NCBI RefSeq assembly: GCF_003011925.2
Contig: NZ_PXXU01000007.1
Location: forward strand, 1-64,000
Source of the DNA: Nitrosomonas supralitoralis
Lineage (GTDB): Bacteria > Pseudomonadota > Gammaproteobacteria > Burkholderiales > Nitrosomonadaceae
Direction of reading: 5' to 3'
DNA: 64,000 nt
The notes beneath the pieces are model-generated. The model searched no databases. It saw nothing but the letters and a program-made list of their open reading frames with translations, and was not told where the DNA came from. Both the position numbers and the translations under genes were made by a program. Shown piece by piece: positions 8,627 through 17,974 of the stretch (the first letter of the stretch is position 1; each line of letters starts with the position of its first letter).

Positions 8627-9955
8627 CTACACAAAATCCGTCGCCACATGAACCCCAACCAGCACCACCGCCGCACCATGGGTGAAAGTGTGGTAACCAT
8701 GATCAATGCCGCCGTCCGTCCAGCCGTTGCTAAGTCCTACGACGGTATCATTGTTATTCCCGTCCACTGTCAAAGTATTGCTGGTACTCGACAAATTGAG
8801 CACATCCAACGCGTTTAAGGTCAGCGTATTGTGACCGTTGCCTTTCATATCGATGGCTTCAATGTCGCTGATCCTGCCGTACACGCTGGACAGATCCAAG
8901 TCCAGGTGGCTGCGGTCAAGCTTCAAGGTGTCGTAGCCGGCGCCGCCATCGACCAACTGGAAGCTGACATCGCGGATCTCAATCGTGTCGTCACCCGCTC
9001 CGGCATGAAACACATCCGCGCCGCCGCGACCAATCAGCGTATCGTCGCCGTCACCAGCCACCATACGATCTACTGCCTTGCTGCCCTTGAGTTTATCTGC
9101 TCCGGCTGTGCCCAAAGCAGTCACTGCGCCGTTAAAGTTACCGCCAAACACCACGTAACTGGAGCCGGAGTAATTGCCGTTCGGATCAGCACCCTCAGCG
9201 CCGACAATCAAATCAGCAAAACCATCGCCATTAACATCTCCCGCACCGCTGACCGGAAAACCTGAAGAATCATACGCCGCCACTCCATTCAAGCGAAAAC
9301 CGCTATTACTGTCGAGACTAGACAGATCCAGCGTGGCACTGAAACCGACAGCCTTGCCAAATACAACGTAACTGGAGCCAGAATAACTACCGTTCGGATC
9401 AGCACTAGAAGCATCAACAATTAAATCGTCAAAACCATCGCCGTTGACGTCCCCCGCACTGCTGACCGAAGCGCCCGATCCGTCCCCTGCCGCCCCATCC
9501 AAGCGAAAACCGTTGTTGCCATCAAGACTGGATACGTCCATTGCGGCGTCAAAACCGGCAGCTTTGCCAAATACTACGTAACTGGAGTTAGCCCCTGGAG
9601 CGCCGGCAATCACATCATCAAAACCATCGCCATTGACGTCCCCCGCACTGCTAACTGAATAACTAAAAAGACTATATAACTCTCCATCGAGGCGAAAGCC
9701 GTTACTGCCATCAAGACTGGACAAATCCAGCTTGTCATCAAAACCCGAAGCCCTGCCAAACACTACGTAACTGGAGCCGGAAAAACTGCCGTTCGGAGCA
9801 CCTGGAGCAGCGATAAGCACATCAGCAAAACCGTCGCCATTGACATCCCCTGCGTTACTGACCGGTCTGCCCGAAAAATCATACGCCGCAGCCCCATCCA
9901 TGCGAAAACCGTTATTGCCATCGAGACTGGATAAATTAATTGTTGAGATAGCCAT
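8627..9955 (-). CDS. FG-GAP repeat protein with RTX-like C-terminus (shorter paralogue)
   Basis: From the ATG at 9955, which has a GAAGGA ribosome site, this is a 442-residue protein. Residues about 8-262 are four FG-GAP (integrin-alpha-like) blades, each with a GDVNGDGF(A/D)D calcium loop and ending in SSYVVFG. A glycine/aspartate-rich stretch with GAGDDTI, as in RTX calcium-binding repeats, follows, then a C-terminal domain rich in L, N and D. There is no N-terminal signal peptide, so secretion through a type I system by a C-terminal signal is likely. No such transporter is in the window. It lies 76 bases downstream of a longer paralogue with nearly the same ends. The frame also opens upstream at a TTG (9985), which I rejected. 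Confidence 0.8.
   Translation of the reverse strand: MAISTINLSSLDGNNGFRMDGAAAYDFSGRPVSNAGDVNGDGFADVLIAAPGAPNGSFSGSSYVVFGRASGFDDKLDLSSLDGSNGFRLDGELYSLFSYSVSSAGDVNGDGFDDVIAGAPGANSSYVVFGKAAGFDAAMDVSSLDGNNGFRLDGAAGDGSGASVSSAGDVNGDGFDDLIVDASSADPNGSYSGSSYVVFGKAVGFSATLDLSSLDSNSGFRLNGVAAYDSSGFPVSGAGDVNGDGFADLIVGAEGADPNGNYSGSSYVVFGGNFNGAVTALGTAGADKLKGSKAVDRMVAGDGDDTLIGRGGADVFHAGAGDDTIEIRDVSFQLVDGGAGYDTLKLDRSHLDLDLSSVYGRISDIEAIDMKGNGHNTLTLNALDVLNLSSTSNTLTVDGNNNDTVVGLSNGWTDGGIDHGYHTFTHGAAVVLVGVHVATDFV
9146..9934 (-). repeat. Four FG-GAP coding repeats
   Basis: Four units of roughly 190-210 bp each encode SSLDG-NGFR, GDVNGDGF and SSYVVFG blocks. The DNA of the units is similar enough (for example the recurring AAACCATCGCC-TTGAC motif) to allow slippage or recombination. 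Confidence 0.75.
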
Positions 9956-10031
9956 GGTAAGAATTCCTTCAAAAGAATATTGCAATAAGCTGCTTGAAGA
10001 ATTGCCGCAACTCTGCTTTTACAGCGCTGTC

Positions 10032-11996
10032 CTAAACAAAATCCGTCATCACATGAACCCCAACCAGCACCACCGCCGCACCATGGGTGAAAGTGTGATA
10101 ACCATGATCAATGCCGCCGTTCGTCCAGCCGTTGCTGAGCCCAACGACGCTATCATTGTTATTCCCGTCCACTGTCAAGGTATTGCTGGTACTCGATAAA
10201 TTGAGTACATCCAACGCGTTTAAGGTCAGCGTATTATGACCGTTGCCCTTCATATCGATGGCTTCAATGTCGCTGATTCTGCCGTACACGCTGGACAGAT
10301 CCAAGTCCAGGTGACTGCGGTCAAGCTTCAAGGTGTCGTAGCCGGCGCCGCCATCGACTAACTGGAAGTTGACATCGCTGATCTCAATCGTGTCGTCACC
10401 CGCTCCGGCATGAAACACATCCGCACCGCCACGACCAATCAGCGTATCGTCGCCGTCACCAGCCACCATACGGTCTGCTGCCTTGGTGCCCTTGAGTTTA
10501 TCTGCGCCAGATGTGCCTAAAGCGGTCACCGCGCCGTTAAAGTTTCCTCCAAACACCACGTAACTGGAACCGGAGTAACTGCCGTTCGGGTCAGCAAAGG
10601 GAGCGCTGACCATTAGATCCGCAAAACCATCGCCATTGACATCCCCCGCACTGCTAACCCAATTGCCCGATAATTCATTCGCAGCTGCTCCATCCACACG
10701 GAACCCATCATTGCTATCAAGATTGGTTAGATCCAACGTGGCAGCAAAACCGGTAGCCTTGCCAAACACCACGTAGCTGGATCCTGAGTAAGTGCCATTT
10801 GGGCTAGCACCTTCATTACCAACAATCACATCAGCAAACCCGTCGCCGTTAACATCTCCTGCGCCACTAACAGAATAACCGGAAAAAACTTCTCCTTTCA
10901 AGCGAAAACCATTGCTACCATCCAGACTGGATAGATCCAGCGTGGCATCGAAACCGGTGGCCTTGCCAAACACCACGTAGCCGGAGCCAGTTCCAGTGGA
11001 ACCAACAAGCACATCGGCAAAACCATCGCCGTTGACATCCCCTGCACTACTAAGTGATAAGCCCGAAAAATCAATTCTCGCTGTTCCATCCAGACGAAAA
11101 CCATTGCTGCCATCAAGACTGGCTAAATTCATCGTGGCATCGAAACCGCCAGCCTTGCCAAACACCACGTAACTGGAGCCGGAGGCACTGCCGTTCGGGT
11201 CAGCAGTGGGAGCACCGACAAGCATATCAGCAAAACCATCGCCGTTGACATCCCCTGCACTACTAAGTGACAAGCCCGCTTTATCACTTGCTGCTACTCC
11301 ATCCAGACGGAAACCGTTGCTGCCATCAAGACTGGCTAAACTCATCGTGGCATCGAAACCGCCAGCCTTGCCAAACACCACATAGCTGGAGCCAGCAGCG
11401 TTTATACCGTTCGGACTAGCATATTGGGCACCAATAATCACATCATCAAAACCATCGCCATTGACATCCCCGGCATTGCTTACCGAATTGCCGGAAAAAT
11501 CATACGCTGCACCATCCAGGCGAAAACCATTACTGCCATCGAGGCTGGCTAGATCCAGCGTGGCATCAAACCCAGCAGCCTTACCAAACACTACGTAGCT
11601 GGAGCCGGAGTAAGGGCCGTTCGGATCAGCGGCGTAAGCACCGACAATCACATCAGCAAAACCATCGCCGTTGACATCCCCAGCGCCACTAACCAGCCCA
11701 CGTGAGAAACCAAGTGGGGCGGTCGAATCCACGCGAAAACCGTTATTGCCGTCGAGGCTGGATAAATCCAGCGTGGCATCAAACCCGGATGACTTGCCAA
11801 ACACTACATAATGAAATGCATTCAAGCCGGAAAAACGAGGACCACCAGCACTGAGAATCACGTCAGCAAAACCGTCGCCGTTGACATCTCCCGCATCGCT
11901 GAGCCGAAAACCCGCATAATCATACGCCGCGGCCCCATCCATGCGAAAACCGTTATTGCCATCGAGACTGGATAAATTAATTGTTGAGATAGCCAT
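10032..11996 (-). CDS. FG-GAP repeat protein with RTX-like C-terminus (longer paralogue)
   Basis: Starting at the ATG at 11996, which has a GAAGGAG ribosome site, the protein has 654 residues. It carries seven FG-GAP blades (GDVNGDGF loops) where its neighbour has four. The first blade and the last roughly 165 residues, including GAGDDTIEI and the C-terminal TDFV, are almost identical to the downstream gene, and so is the leader sequence before the start codon. It is therefore the other half of a segmental duplication and is probably co-transcribed ahead of the shorter copy. Lack of a signal peptide and the RTX-like motifs suggest a secreted calcium-binding surface protein. An in-frame extension upstream to 12089 has no ribosome site. 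Confidence 0.8.
   Translation of the reverse strand: MAISTINLSSLDGNNGFRMDGAAAYDYAGFRLSDAGDVNGDGFADVILSAGGPRFSGLNAFHYVVFGKSSGFDATLDLSSLDGNNGFRVDSTAPLGFSRGLVSGAGDVNGDGFADVIVGAYAADPNGPYSGSSYVVFGKAAGFDATLDLASLDGSNGFRLDGAAYDFSGNSVSNAGDVNGDGFDDVIIGAQYASPNGINAAGSSYVVFGKAGGFDATMSLASLDGSNGFRLDGVAASDKAGLSLSSAGDVNGDGFADMLVGAPTADPNGSASGSSYVVFGKAGGFDATMNLASLDGSNGFRLDGTARIDFSGLSLSSAGDVNGDGFADVLVGSTGTGSGYVVFGKATGFDATLDLSSLDGSNGFRLKGEVFSGYSVSGAGDVNGDGFADVIVGNEGASPNGTYSGSSYVVFGKATGFAATLDLTNLDSNDGFRVDGAAANELSGNWVSSAGDVNGDGFADLMVSAPFADPNGSYSGSSYVVFGGNFNGAVTALGTSGADKLKGTKAADRMVAGDGDDTLIGRGGADVFHAGAGDDTIEISDVNFQLVDGGAGYDTLKLDRSHLDLDLSSVYGRISDIEAIDMKGNGHNTLTLNALDVLNLSSTSNTLTVDGNNNDSVVGLSNGWTNGGIDHGYHTFTHGAAVVLVGVHVMTDFV
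10545..11975 (-). repeat. Seven FG-GAP coding repeats
   Basis: Seven tandem units of about 190-210 bp are each recognisable by the GDVNGDGF codons and the SSYVVFGK block. The loop following GDVNGDGF varies most between units, while the calcium loop itself is constant. Confidence 0.75.
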
Positions 11997-12106
11997 GATA
12001 AGAACTCCTTCAAAAGAATAATTCAATAAGCTGCTTGAAGAATTCCCACAGCCTCGCTTATACACACTGGGCAACTTTGTGGAAATCAACCCTTAACGAA
12101 ATGAGC

Positions 12107-12141
12107 ATATCAACAAGAACGTTACAGATTAGTTACAGATT
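12107..12141 (-). promoter_or_regulatory. Candidate SARP-type operator and -10 element of the FG-GAP operon
   Basis: GTTACAGATT occurs at 12121-12130 and again at 12132-12141, a direct repeat with an 11-bp period (read CTGTAAC on the transcribed side). Eight bases further toward the FG-GAP gene is TGATAT (minus strand, 12107-12112). Heptamer direct repeats spaced 11 bp and placed 8 bp before the -10 are the known binding layout of SARP regulators, and such a regulator gene lies just upstream. The repeat is seen directly. Its use as an operator is inferred. Confidence 0.5.
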
Positions 12142-12268
12142 CAAAAATAATTTGCATTAAATTGGTTTTAAGAAAAATAGGCTAATCGATACAGGCACAG
12201 ATTCATCGGGAAACTCATGTTGTGGCTAAATCAGAAGGGAAAGCAAATTGACCTGAAAATGCGAGGAA

Positions 12269-15200
12269 TTAATTTTTGACGAGTGTTTGATAGATGGCTT
12301 GAAAGTTTTGGGAGGGGCTAACACCCAAACGGGTCAACAGAGCCTGGTGGCAGCGTTGATAGATAGCCAGCGCTTCGATGCGCTGGCCCAGTTGCAAATA
12401 GACATTCATGAGACGGCAGTAGAACAGTTCTACGGTAGGTTCAGTCTCAATAGCTTTAAGGTAACACTCAGCTGCACTCAGCCAGTCAGCATCCTGCTCG
12501 AGCATAGCACCATATTGCTCAATTAATCTCCGATAATGGATACGCAGCCGGTCGCGGAAAGTTAATACCCAAGGTGAAGTATCGCCCTCCAAAAAGTGGC
12601 CACGATACCAATTCAATGCACGCTGCAACGAAGCTCGATCAGTCATGCCTGGATGATGTGCGACGCGATCAAAGGCCAGGCAATCTACCCAGATATAGCC
12701 CCGATCCAAAGATAAGTGGCGGTCTTCGAATCGAACTGCCTCAGCATGTTGCAACAGTTTGCGCAAACGATGCAGTGTAGTCCTGAGTGCTTGTTCCGCG
12801 GCACCGCTTACTGAGTCAGGCCACAGTGCGTCAATTATCCGATCCTGGTTAATTGCCTGGCCTCCATAGGAACATAAACATTTTAATAATTCCAACGGCT
12901 TGTGCTGAGCTTTTCCCGAAGTGCGGAATGGGTTGCCGTCGAATGTTATTTCAAACCGCCCGAGTGTGTAGATCTTGATTGGCCACGGCCAATTATCCGG
13001 TTCCGGCGGCTCGGCTTTGATGTTGCGTCGTTGAATCACACTTGTCACATAGGATTCCTCGATGCCGGATTTAAGAGCAAGGAAAAATAAGCGCGCCATA
13101 ACTTGTGGGCGCCACCACAGATTGAGAACGATATAATCGTTTTCACGGCCAAGTTGCAGTCCTTCACTCAGCAGTGTCAAGGCTTTCGCCTCCTCTCCCT
13201 GTTTTAACCATGCATGCGCTTTTATTAACAAGCATTGATGTTCTAAAAATGTACTTTTCATCGTACGACTGTACTGGATCACTTGATCAAGATGAAAATG
13301 AGCAATTTCAAATTGACTCAATTCAACCAGAATTTGCGCCAAACCAAATCGTGCCCCCTCGGTCAGAAATGGCCTTCCCAGCTTTTCATGAAGATTAAAC
13401 GATGATGACGCGTCATCGAGTGCGCCCAGTAAATTTCCTTCCAGCAATTCAATGCCTGCTCGCAAGAATCGGTATTCCGCTAAAGTATGTTTACCTTGCA
13501 CATCCAATGTCGCTTCAACTTTCTCTAGAAAAAATTTCGCTTGGGTTAATTCACCAGCGGAAAGCGCGCTGTATACGGCATTTCCCCATTGCATACAATC
13601 CAAAATTGCAATACCCGCTTCACGCGATATATCAATACCTTCCAGAATCTTTATTTCTGCAATCTGATAAGACGCTGTAGTAGACCAGGCATAGGCGGCC
13701 TCAATCACCCGCCAGCGGATAAGATCAAGAGGAGGCACTGACATGGCAGTCATAAGAAGGTTAGTTTCTTCTATGATCTTCCGAGCCCTGTAAATATCAC
13801 CACGCCAAAGTGGTAGCCATATGAATGCACAGGCAATTCCGAATCGCAAAAATGGATCAATTGCGGTTTCACATACAATTTCTGCTCGCTTCTCGAGCGT
13901 TTCTAACAGCGGGTGATGGGGCGCGGCATATATCAAACCTTGCATACTGGCTAATACCTTGGCTTCAACGTCAAGTGACGGGAAGCCGTGACACTGGATC
14001 AAAAGATCTTTTAATTGCTCGGCCCACGTTAATACGAGCGCCATATCATCTTCGATTAAAACATAGGCGTCGATTATGCTGCCACAGGTCAGAAACAGTC
14101 CGACAAGGTCATTTTCACGCTGAAACATAACATATGCCTGCTCAAAATCTGCAATAGCCTCCCGAGGGTTCAGCAGAACATGACTCATTCCACGCCAGTA
14201 AAGCAACCAGGATGTGGTTTGGCTCACTTCAGCGGGTAGATAATCTATCAGATCCTGCAGGGTCTGATGCCGCCCCTGGCCGAGTAGAATGGTTGCGTGC
14301 CTGATGATCATTTCGACAAGCCTTGTCCATTCTTTTATCTCTGCATATAACTCAGCGGCGACTTTGAATTTGCCATTTTGCTCGGCAAGGTCAGCAGCCA
14401 TGCGCTTGATGTCGAGAAGCTCAGATCCGGAAAAATGTTTATTCGCCCGAGCCAGCAAAAATTCACGAAACAAAGTGTGGTATTGATAGCTGATTTCGTC
14501 ACCGGCGCGCAGGTCAATAAATAGCCGGCGACGATAGAGAAAATCAAGCAATTCATGGGCACTTGTATTTCCACTAATAGCTTGCGCCATCTGAACAGTC
14601 AGGTACGGCAAAGTAGCCGTGCTCATCAGGAATCTCTGCATGTCCACAGATGATTTGTCGAAGATCTGGCTAGCAAAATAATCGAATATGGGCTCCATGG
14701 TTTCTGTCTGGAGAACATGGTTGACTGTGCCCGCCAGCCTGAAACATTCCAACATCAATACGAGTCCTGCTGCCCAGCCATTAGTTTGAACTTGCAACAA
14801 TTGCAGTGTGTTTTCATCGAATTTCTGTAGGTTGGACGCTGCAATAATTGCCTTAACTTCCATCGGTGTCAGGCGGAGAACCTCCCAATCTATTTGCCCG
14901 ATAAGGTTGCAGGCCAGTGATCGTGCAAAATGAGGCGGAGATTCGAGGTGGCTGATGACAATGATGTGGATACCTTTTGGTAGTTCTGCGATAGCACCTT
15001 TAATTGCATTATGGAATGCTGATGTTGGAACCATTTCCTGATAATTGTCGAATACCAGTATGGAGGTTTCAGGAATTGCTGTGAAAAGTTTGCGAAAGAA
15101 GCGACGGAAAAATTCTGACAGATCTGGCAGATATTCTGGCGTTAAATGGGGTAATGAAAGACGCTTGCTAGTGGAAGCGTGTAATCCAGCCAACCTCATG

Positions 15201-15442
15201 TAATAAAAGAATGTCGCGAGGTCAGAGTCGCCACCATCAACTTGATACCAGATGGCTGGCAGTTGACGTTCTTCAAGATAGCTTGCCACAAGCGTAGTCT
15301 TACCCGATCCCGGGGGGCCTTTAATCCAGACAACAGGATAATCGTTGCATACTTTATCTAACAGCATAAATAAACGATTGCGAGCAACAACTCTGTAAAG
15401 ATTTGGCGGGCTCAGCTTCGCAATATTAGGCCAGTTTGACAT
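12269..15442 (-). CDS. Large ATPase transcriptional regulator with SARP/BTAD domain (MalT/AfsR-like)
   Basis: The 1057-residue regulator has an N-terminal P-loop NTPase with Walker A GPPGSGKT at residues 42-49 and a Walker B-like SILVFDN. A long helical TPR-like middle follows. The C-terminus starts with IYTLGRFEI at about residue 815 and has an OmpR-type winged helix followed by a bacterial transcriptional activator domain (BTAD). It has no LuxR-type C-terminus, so it is closer to AfsR/SARP-type proteins than to MalT proper. ATP-dependent signal sensing and transcription activation are expected. It faces the same way as the FG-GAP operon, 273 bases upstream of its first start codon, and is a good candidate for that operon's activator. 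Confidence 0.82.
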   Translation of the reverse strand: MSNWPNIAKLSPPNLYRVVARNRLFMLLDKVCNDYPVVWIKGPPGSGKTTLVASYLEERQLPAIWYQVDGGDSDLATFFYYMRLAGLHASTSKRLSLPHLTPEYLPDLSEFFRRFFRKLFTAIPETSILVFDNYQEMVPTSAFHNAIKGAIAELPKGIHIIVISHLESPPHFARSLACNLIGQIDWEVLRLTPMEVKAIIAASNLQKFDENTLQLLQVQTNGWAAGLVLMLECFRLAGTVNHVLQTETMEPIFDYFASQIFDKSSVDMQRFLMSTATLPYLTVQMAQAISGNTSAHELLDFLYRRRLFIDLRAGDEISYQYHTLFREFLLARANKHFSGSELLDIKRMAADLAEQNGKFKVAAELYAEIKEWTRLVEMIIRHATILLGQGRHQTLQDLIDYLPAEVSQTTSWLLYWRGMSHVLLNPREAIADFEQAYVMFQRENDLVGLFLTCGSIIDAYVLIEDDMALVLTWAEQLKDLLIQCHGFPSLDVEAKVLASMQGLIYAAPHHPLLETLEKRAEIVCETAIDPFLRFGIACAFIWLPLWRGDIYRARKIIEETNLLMTAMSVPPLDLIRWRVIEAAYAWSTTASYQIAEIKILEGIDISREAGIAILDCMQWGNAVYSALSAGELTQAKFFLEKVEATLDVQGKHTLAEYRFLRAGIELLEGNLLGALDDASSSFNLHEKLGRPFLTEGARFGLAQILVELSQFEIAHFHLDQVIQYSRTMKSTFLEHQCLLIKAHAWLKQGEEAKALTLLSEGLQLGRENDYIVLNLWWRPQVMARLFFLALKSGIEESYVTSVIQRRNIKAEPPEPDNWPWPIKIYTLGRFEITFDGNPFRTSGKAQHKPLELLKCLCSYGGQAINQDRIIDALWPDSVSGAAEQALRTTLHRLRKLLQHAEAVRFEDRHLSLDRGYIWVDCLAFDRVAHHPGMTDRASLQRALNWYRGHFLEGDTSPWVLTFRDRLRIHYRRLIEQYGAMLEQDADWLSAAECYLKAIETEPTVELFYCRLMNVYLQLGQRIEALAIYQRCHQALLTRLGVSPSQNFQAIYQTLVKN

Positions 15443-15488
15443 GAGATAATCGTTAAGCTATGGATTCATCTTAAAAGATGATGCCATA

Positions 15489-15515
15489 TTTATACTTAAT
15501 GCAGTTGAGTATAAA
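15489..15515. promoter_or_regulatory. 8-bp inverted repeat upstream of the SARP-type regulator gene
   Basis: TTTATACT (15489-15496) and AGTATAAA (15508-15515) form a perfect dyad about 47 bases before the regulator's start codon. It could be an operator or overlap the promoter; this is inferred from position only. Confidence 0.3.
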
Positions 15516-15642
15516 CTAAGGCGCTTTTTTGAATCGCTCCAACGGCTCCGGAGATAAAATGCAATTTATGCAGGATAAATGAGCATTTCTGTATTTTGTA
15601 TAGAGGCATATTACGTTTTTAGACGATACCAACCTGCCTGCT

Positions 15643-16926
15643 TCACTTTTTATCATGTGGCAATTCTATGTGCGTCAATGTTCCAGCATCTTGATCATTA
15701 AATATTTCCATTGATACATTGTTTTCACTACGTGCAACAATCATGGTGATAACGGCATCTCCCGTAACATTGACCGCAGTACGCATCATGTCCAGCACAC
15801 GATCCACACCCATGATCAACGCAATGCCTTCAACCGGCAACCCCAACTGATCGAAAACCATGGCCAGCATAATGAGCCCGACGCCAGGCACGCCCGCAGT
15901 ACCGATAGATGCCAGTACCGACATGCCAATGACAGTCAAATAGCCCGTTAAACCCAGTTCAATACCATAAATATTGGCAATGAACACTGTGGCAACACCT
16001 TGCATAATAGCTGTGCCATCCATGTTGATGGTCGCACCAAAAGGCACAACAAATGAAGCCGTCGAATTATCCACGCCCATACGCTTCTCGACTGTTCTGA
16101 GTGTAACGGGTATGGTTGCATTGGAGCTGGATGTACTGAAAGCAAAAATCTGAGCAGTACGCATTTTCTTAAGAAACTGTATTGGACTGATACGCCCAAA
16201 GAATTTCAATAGCAACATAAGCGTGCCGGTTACATGGCAGAATAACACCAGTATAACGATGCCAAAATAACCGATCATTGGCAGAATCAAGTCAATTCCT
16301 TGCAACGCAAAGGTCTTGGTCATTATTGCAAATACCCCGTAAGGTGCAATAGACATGACAACACTCACCACCTGCATCATGACCTCATTCAGTTTTTCTG
16401 CGCCATCAATTAGACTGCGCCCTCGCTTACCGATCATCAGCAGGCAAATTGCAAACAGAATGGTAAAAAAAATGATTTGCAGCATGTTACCTTCTGCAAA
16501 GGCCGTCACTGGATTACTGGGAACAAGATCAATAAAGACTTGCGTTATGAGCGGTGGCTCAGGCGCTACAAATTCCGTCTGGGCATTGGGTGCCAAATGA
16601 AAATCCTTACCCGGGTTTATCGTGACAGAAACAAGGAGTGCTAATGAAATTGCAAGCGTAGTGGTCAGTAGAAAAAGACAAAAAGCTTTGATACCCACCC
16701 GGCCCAGTTTTTTAACATCGCCAATGCCACAAACGCCGCAAATCAATGAAAAAGTCACCAGTGGGACAACCAGCATTTTCAATAAGTTAATGAAAATTGT
16801 GCCTACAATGTGAAACAAACCATAAACCAGATAATCCTGAATGAAAGCGACATCAAAGGCAAAGGTATTAATCAAACTACCCAGCAGAAAACCTGCAATC
16901 ATCCAAATAATTATTTTAGTGGCCAT
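15643..16926 (-). CDS. Dicarboxylate/amino acid:cation symporter (DAACS family)
   Basis: The 427-residue membrane protein has the glutamate/dicarboxylate symporter pattern. The serine-rich stretch FAFSTSSSNATIPVT (about residues 255-270) matches the re-entrant loop HP1, and the downstream NMDGTAIMQGVA segment is the NMDGT motif of TM7, which takes part in sodium and substrate binding. It imports acidic amino acids or C4-dicarboxylates with Na+ or H+ (GltP/DctA-like). Substrate cannot be told from sequence alone. It is monocistronic, on the minus strand between the regulator and suhB. Confidence 0.9.
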   Translation of the reverse strand: MATKIIIWMIAGFLLGSLINTFAFDVAFIQDYLVYGLFHIVGTIFINLLKMLVVPLVTFSLICGVCGIGDVKKLGRVGIKAFCLFLLTTTLAISLALLVSVTINPGKDFHLAPNAQTEFVAPEPPLITQVFIDLVPSNPVTAFAEGNMLQIIFFTILFAICLLMIGKRGRSLIDGAEKLNEVMMQVVSVVMSIAPYGVFAIMTKTFALQGIDLILPMIGYFGIVILVLFCHVTGTLMLLLKFFGRISPIQFLKKMRTAQIFAFSTSSSNATIPVTLRTVEKRMGVDNSTASFVVPFGATINMDGTAIMQGVATVFIANIYGIELGLTGYLTVIGMSVLASIGTAGVPGVGLIMLAMVFDQLGLPVEGIALIMGVDRVLDMMRTAVNVTGDAVITMIVARSENNVSMEIFNDQDAGTLTHIELPHDKK

Positions 16927-17087
16927 ATTGATGGCTTATAGGAAAAACAAGCGCAGTCTTATATTGAATAAACGTCCAATGAGTCACAAAACTTGCTGCC
17001 TAGCCATCAAAGCGCATGAGGAGAAGAATGATCGCGCATCCGGCGATCGCATTGGATGCCGAATGACAATCCGATATCGATTTTATG

Positions 17088-17918
17088 CTAGATTGACTTG
17101 GCAGAGCGCTGCACTTCGATCAACTCAGGGGTGAGATGAGGCGCAATCACCTGAAGCAATTGCCCAAAAATTTTAGGGTTCCCGGCAATGATTTGTCCAC
17201 TTTCCAGCTGTGTCTCATTGCCTTCCAGATCACCCACCAATCCGCCCGCTTCAGTAATGAGTAAACAACCGGCGGCCATATCCCATGGTGCCAGTCCAAT
17301 TTCCCAAAAGCCATCATAGCGTCCAGCCGCAACATAGGCCAGATCCAGCGCGGCAGAGCCCGGCCGTCGAATCCCCGCGATGCGAGGTACGATGTCCTTC
17401 AACATCGCAAAATACGCATCGATGTGCGTCAAGTCACGGAACGGCAATCCGGTACCGATCAAACAATCTTCAAGCTTGATACGTTTACTGACACGGAGCC
17501 GACGGTCATTCAAAAAAGCGCCGCTGCCTCGGCTTGCAGTGAATAACTCATTATTATTCGGATCATAAATCACCGCATGCGTCAGCACACCTTTATACTT
17601 CAATGCGATGGAGACGGAATACTTGGGAAAACCATGCAGGAAATTAGTCGTTCCGTCCAGAGGATCGATAATCCATTGATATTCAGAATTGTTATGATCA
17701 CCCCGATGTCCACTTTCTTCCGCCAGAATTGCATGATCGGGGTAAGCTGCTTGCAGAACCTTGATAATAGCCTCTTCAGCTGCACCATCCACTTCACTGA
17801 CAAAATCACTGTGCGATTTCTTTGACACAGTAAGCAAATCCAGATTTTTGGAAGCCTGGTTAATAATATTACCTGCACGACGCGCGGCTTTCACCGCAAT
17901 ACTCAACATTGGATGCAT
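17088..17918 (-). CDS. suhB: Inositol-1-monophosphatase family protein (SuhB)
   Basis: This 276-residue lithium-sensitive-type phosphatase carries the three metal-binding motifs [14 protein letters not shown] and the late APWDMAAG. It hydrolyses myo-inositol monophosphate, and in E. coli SuhB also joins the rRNA antitermination complex. A dyad (17951-17974) lies 33 bases before the start codon. The gene stands alone on the minus strand, with a 482-base gap before the divergent LuxR-type regulator. Confidence 0.92.
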   Translation of the reverse strand: MHPMLSIAVKAARRAGNIINQASKNLDLLTVSKKSHSDFVSEVDGAAEEAIIKVLQAAYPDHAILAEESGHRGDHNNSEYQWIIDPLDGTTNFLHGFPKYSVSIALKYKGVLTHAVIYDPNNNELFTASRGSGAFLNDRRLRVSKRIKLEDCLIGTGLPFRDLTHIDAYFAMLKDIVPRIAGIRRPGSAALDLAYVAAGRYDGFWEIGLAPWDMAAGCLLITEAGGLVGDLEGNETQLESGQIIAGNPKIFGQLLQVIAPHLTPELIEVQRSAKSI

Positions 17919-17950
17919 GATCTTGATTCAGAGGTTAATAAAAGGGCAAG

Positions 17951-17974
17951 GTGTGATTTTAATATGAATCACAC
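17951..17974. promoter_or_regulatory. 8-bp dyad upstream of suhB
   Basis: GTGTGATT (17951-17958) and AATCACAC (17967-17974) form a perfect inverted repeat with an 8-base centre. It contains TGTGA and TCACA half-sites but 12 bases apart, not the 6 of a CRP site. It may be an operator or a stem-loop. Confidence 0.3.

Noticed and set aside
8609-9265. Plus-strand open frames antisense to the FG-GAP gene
   Set aside because: These long frames are by-products of the GC-rich repeat DNA. The minus frame has the GDVNGDGF repeats.
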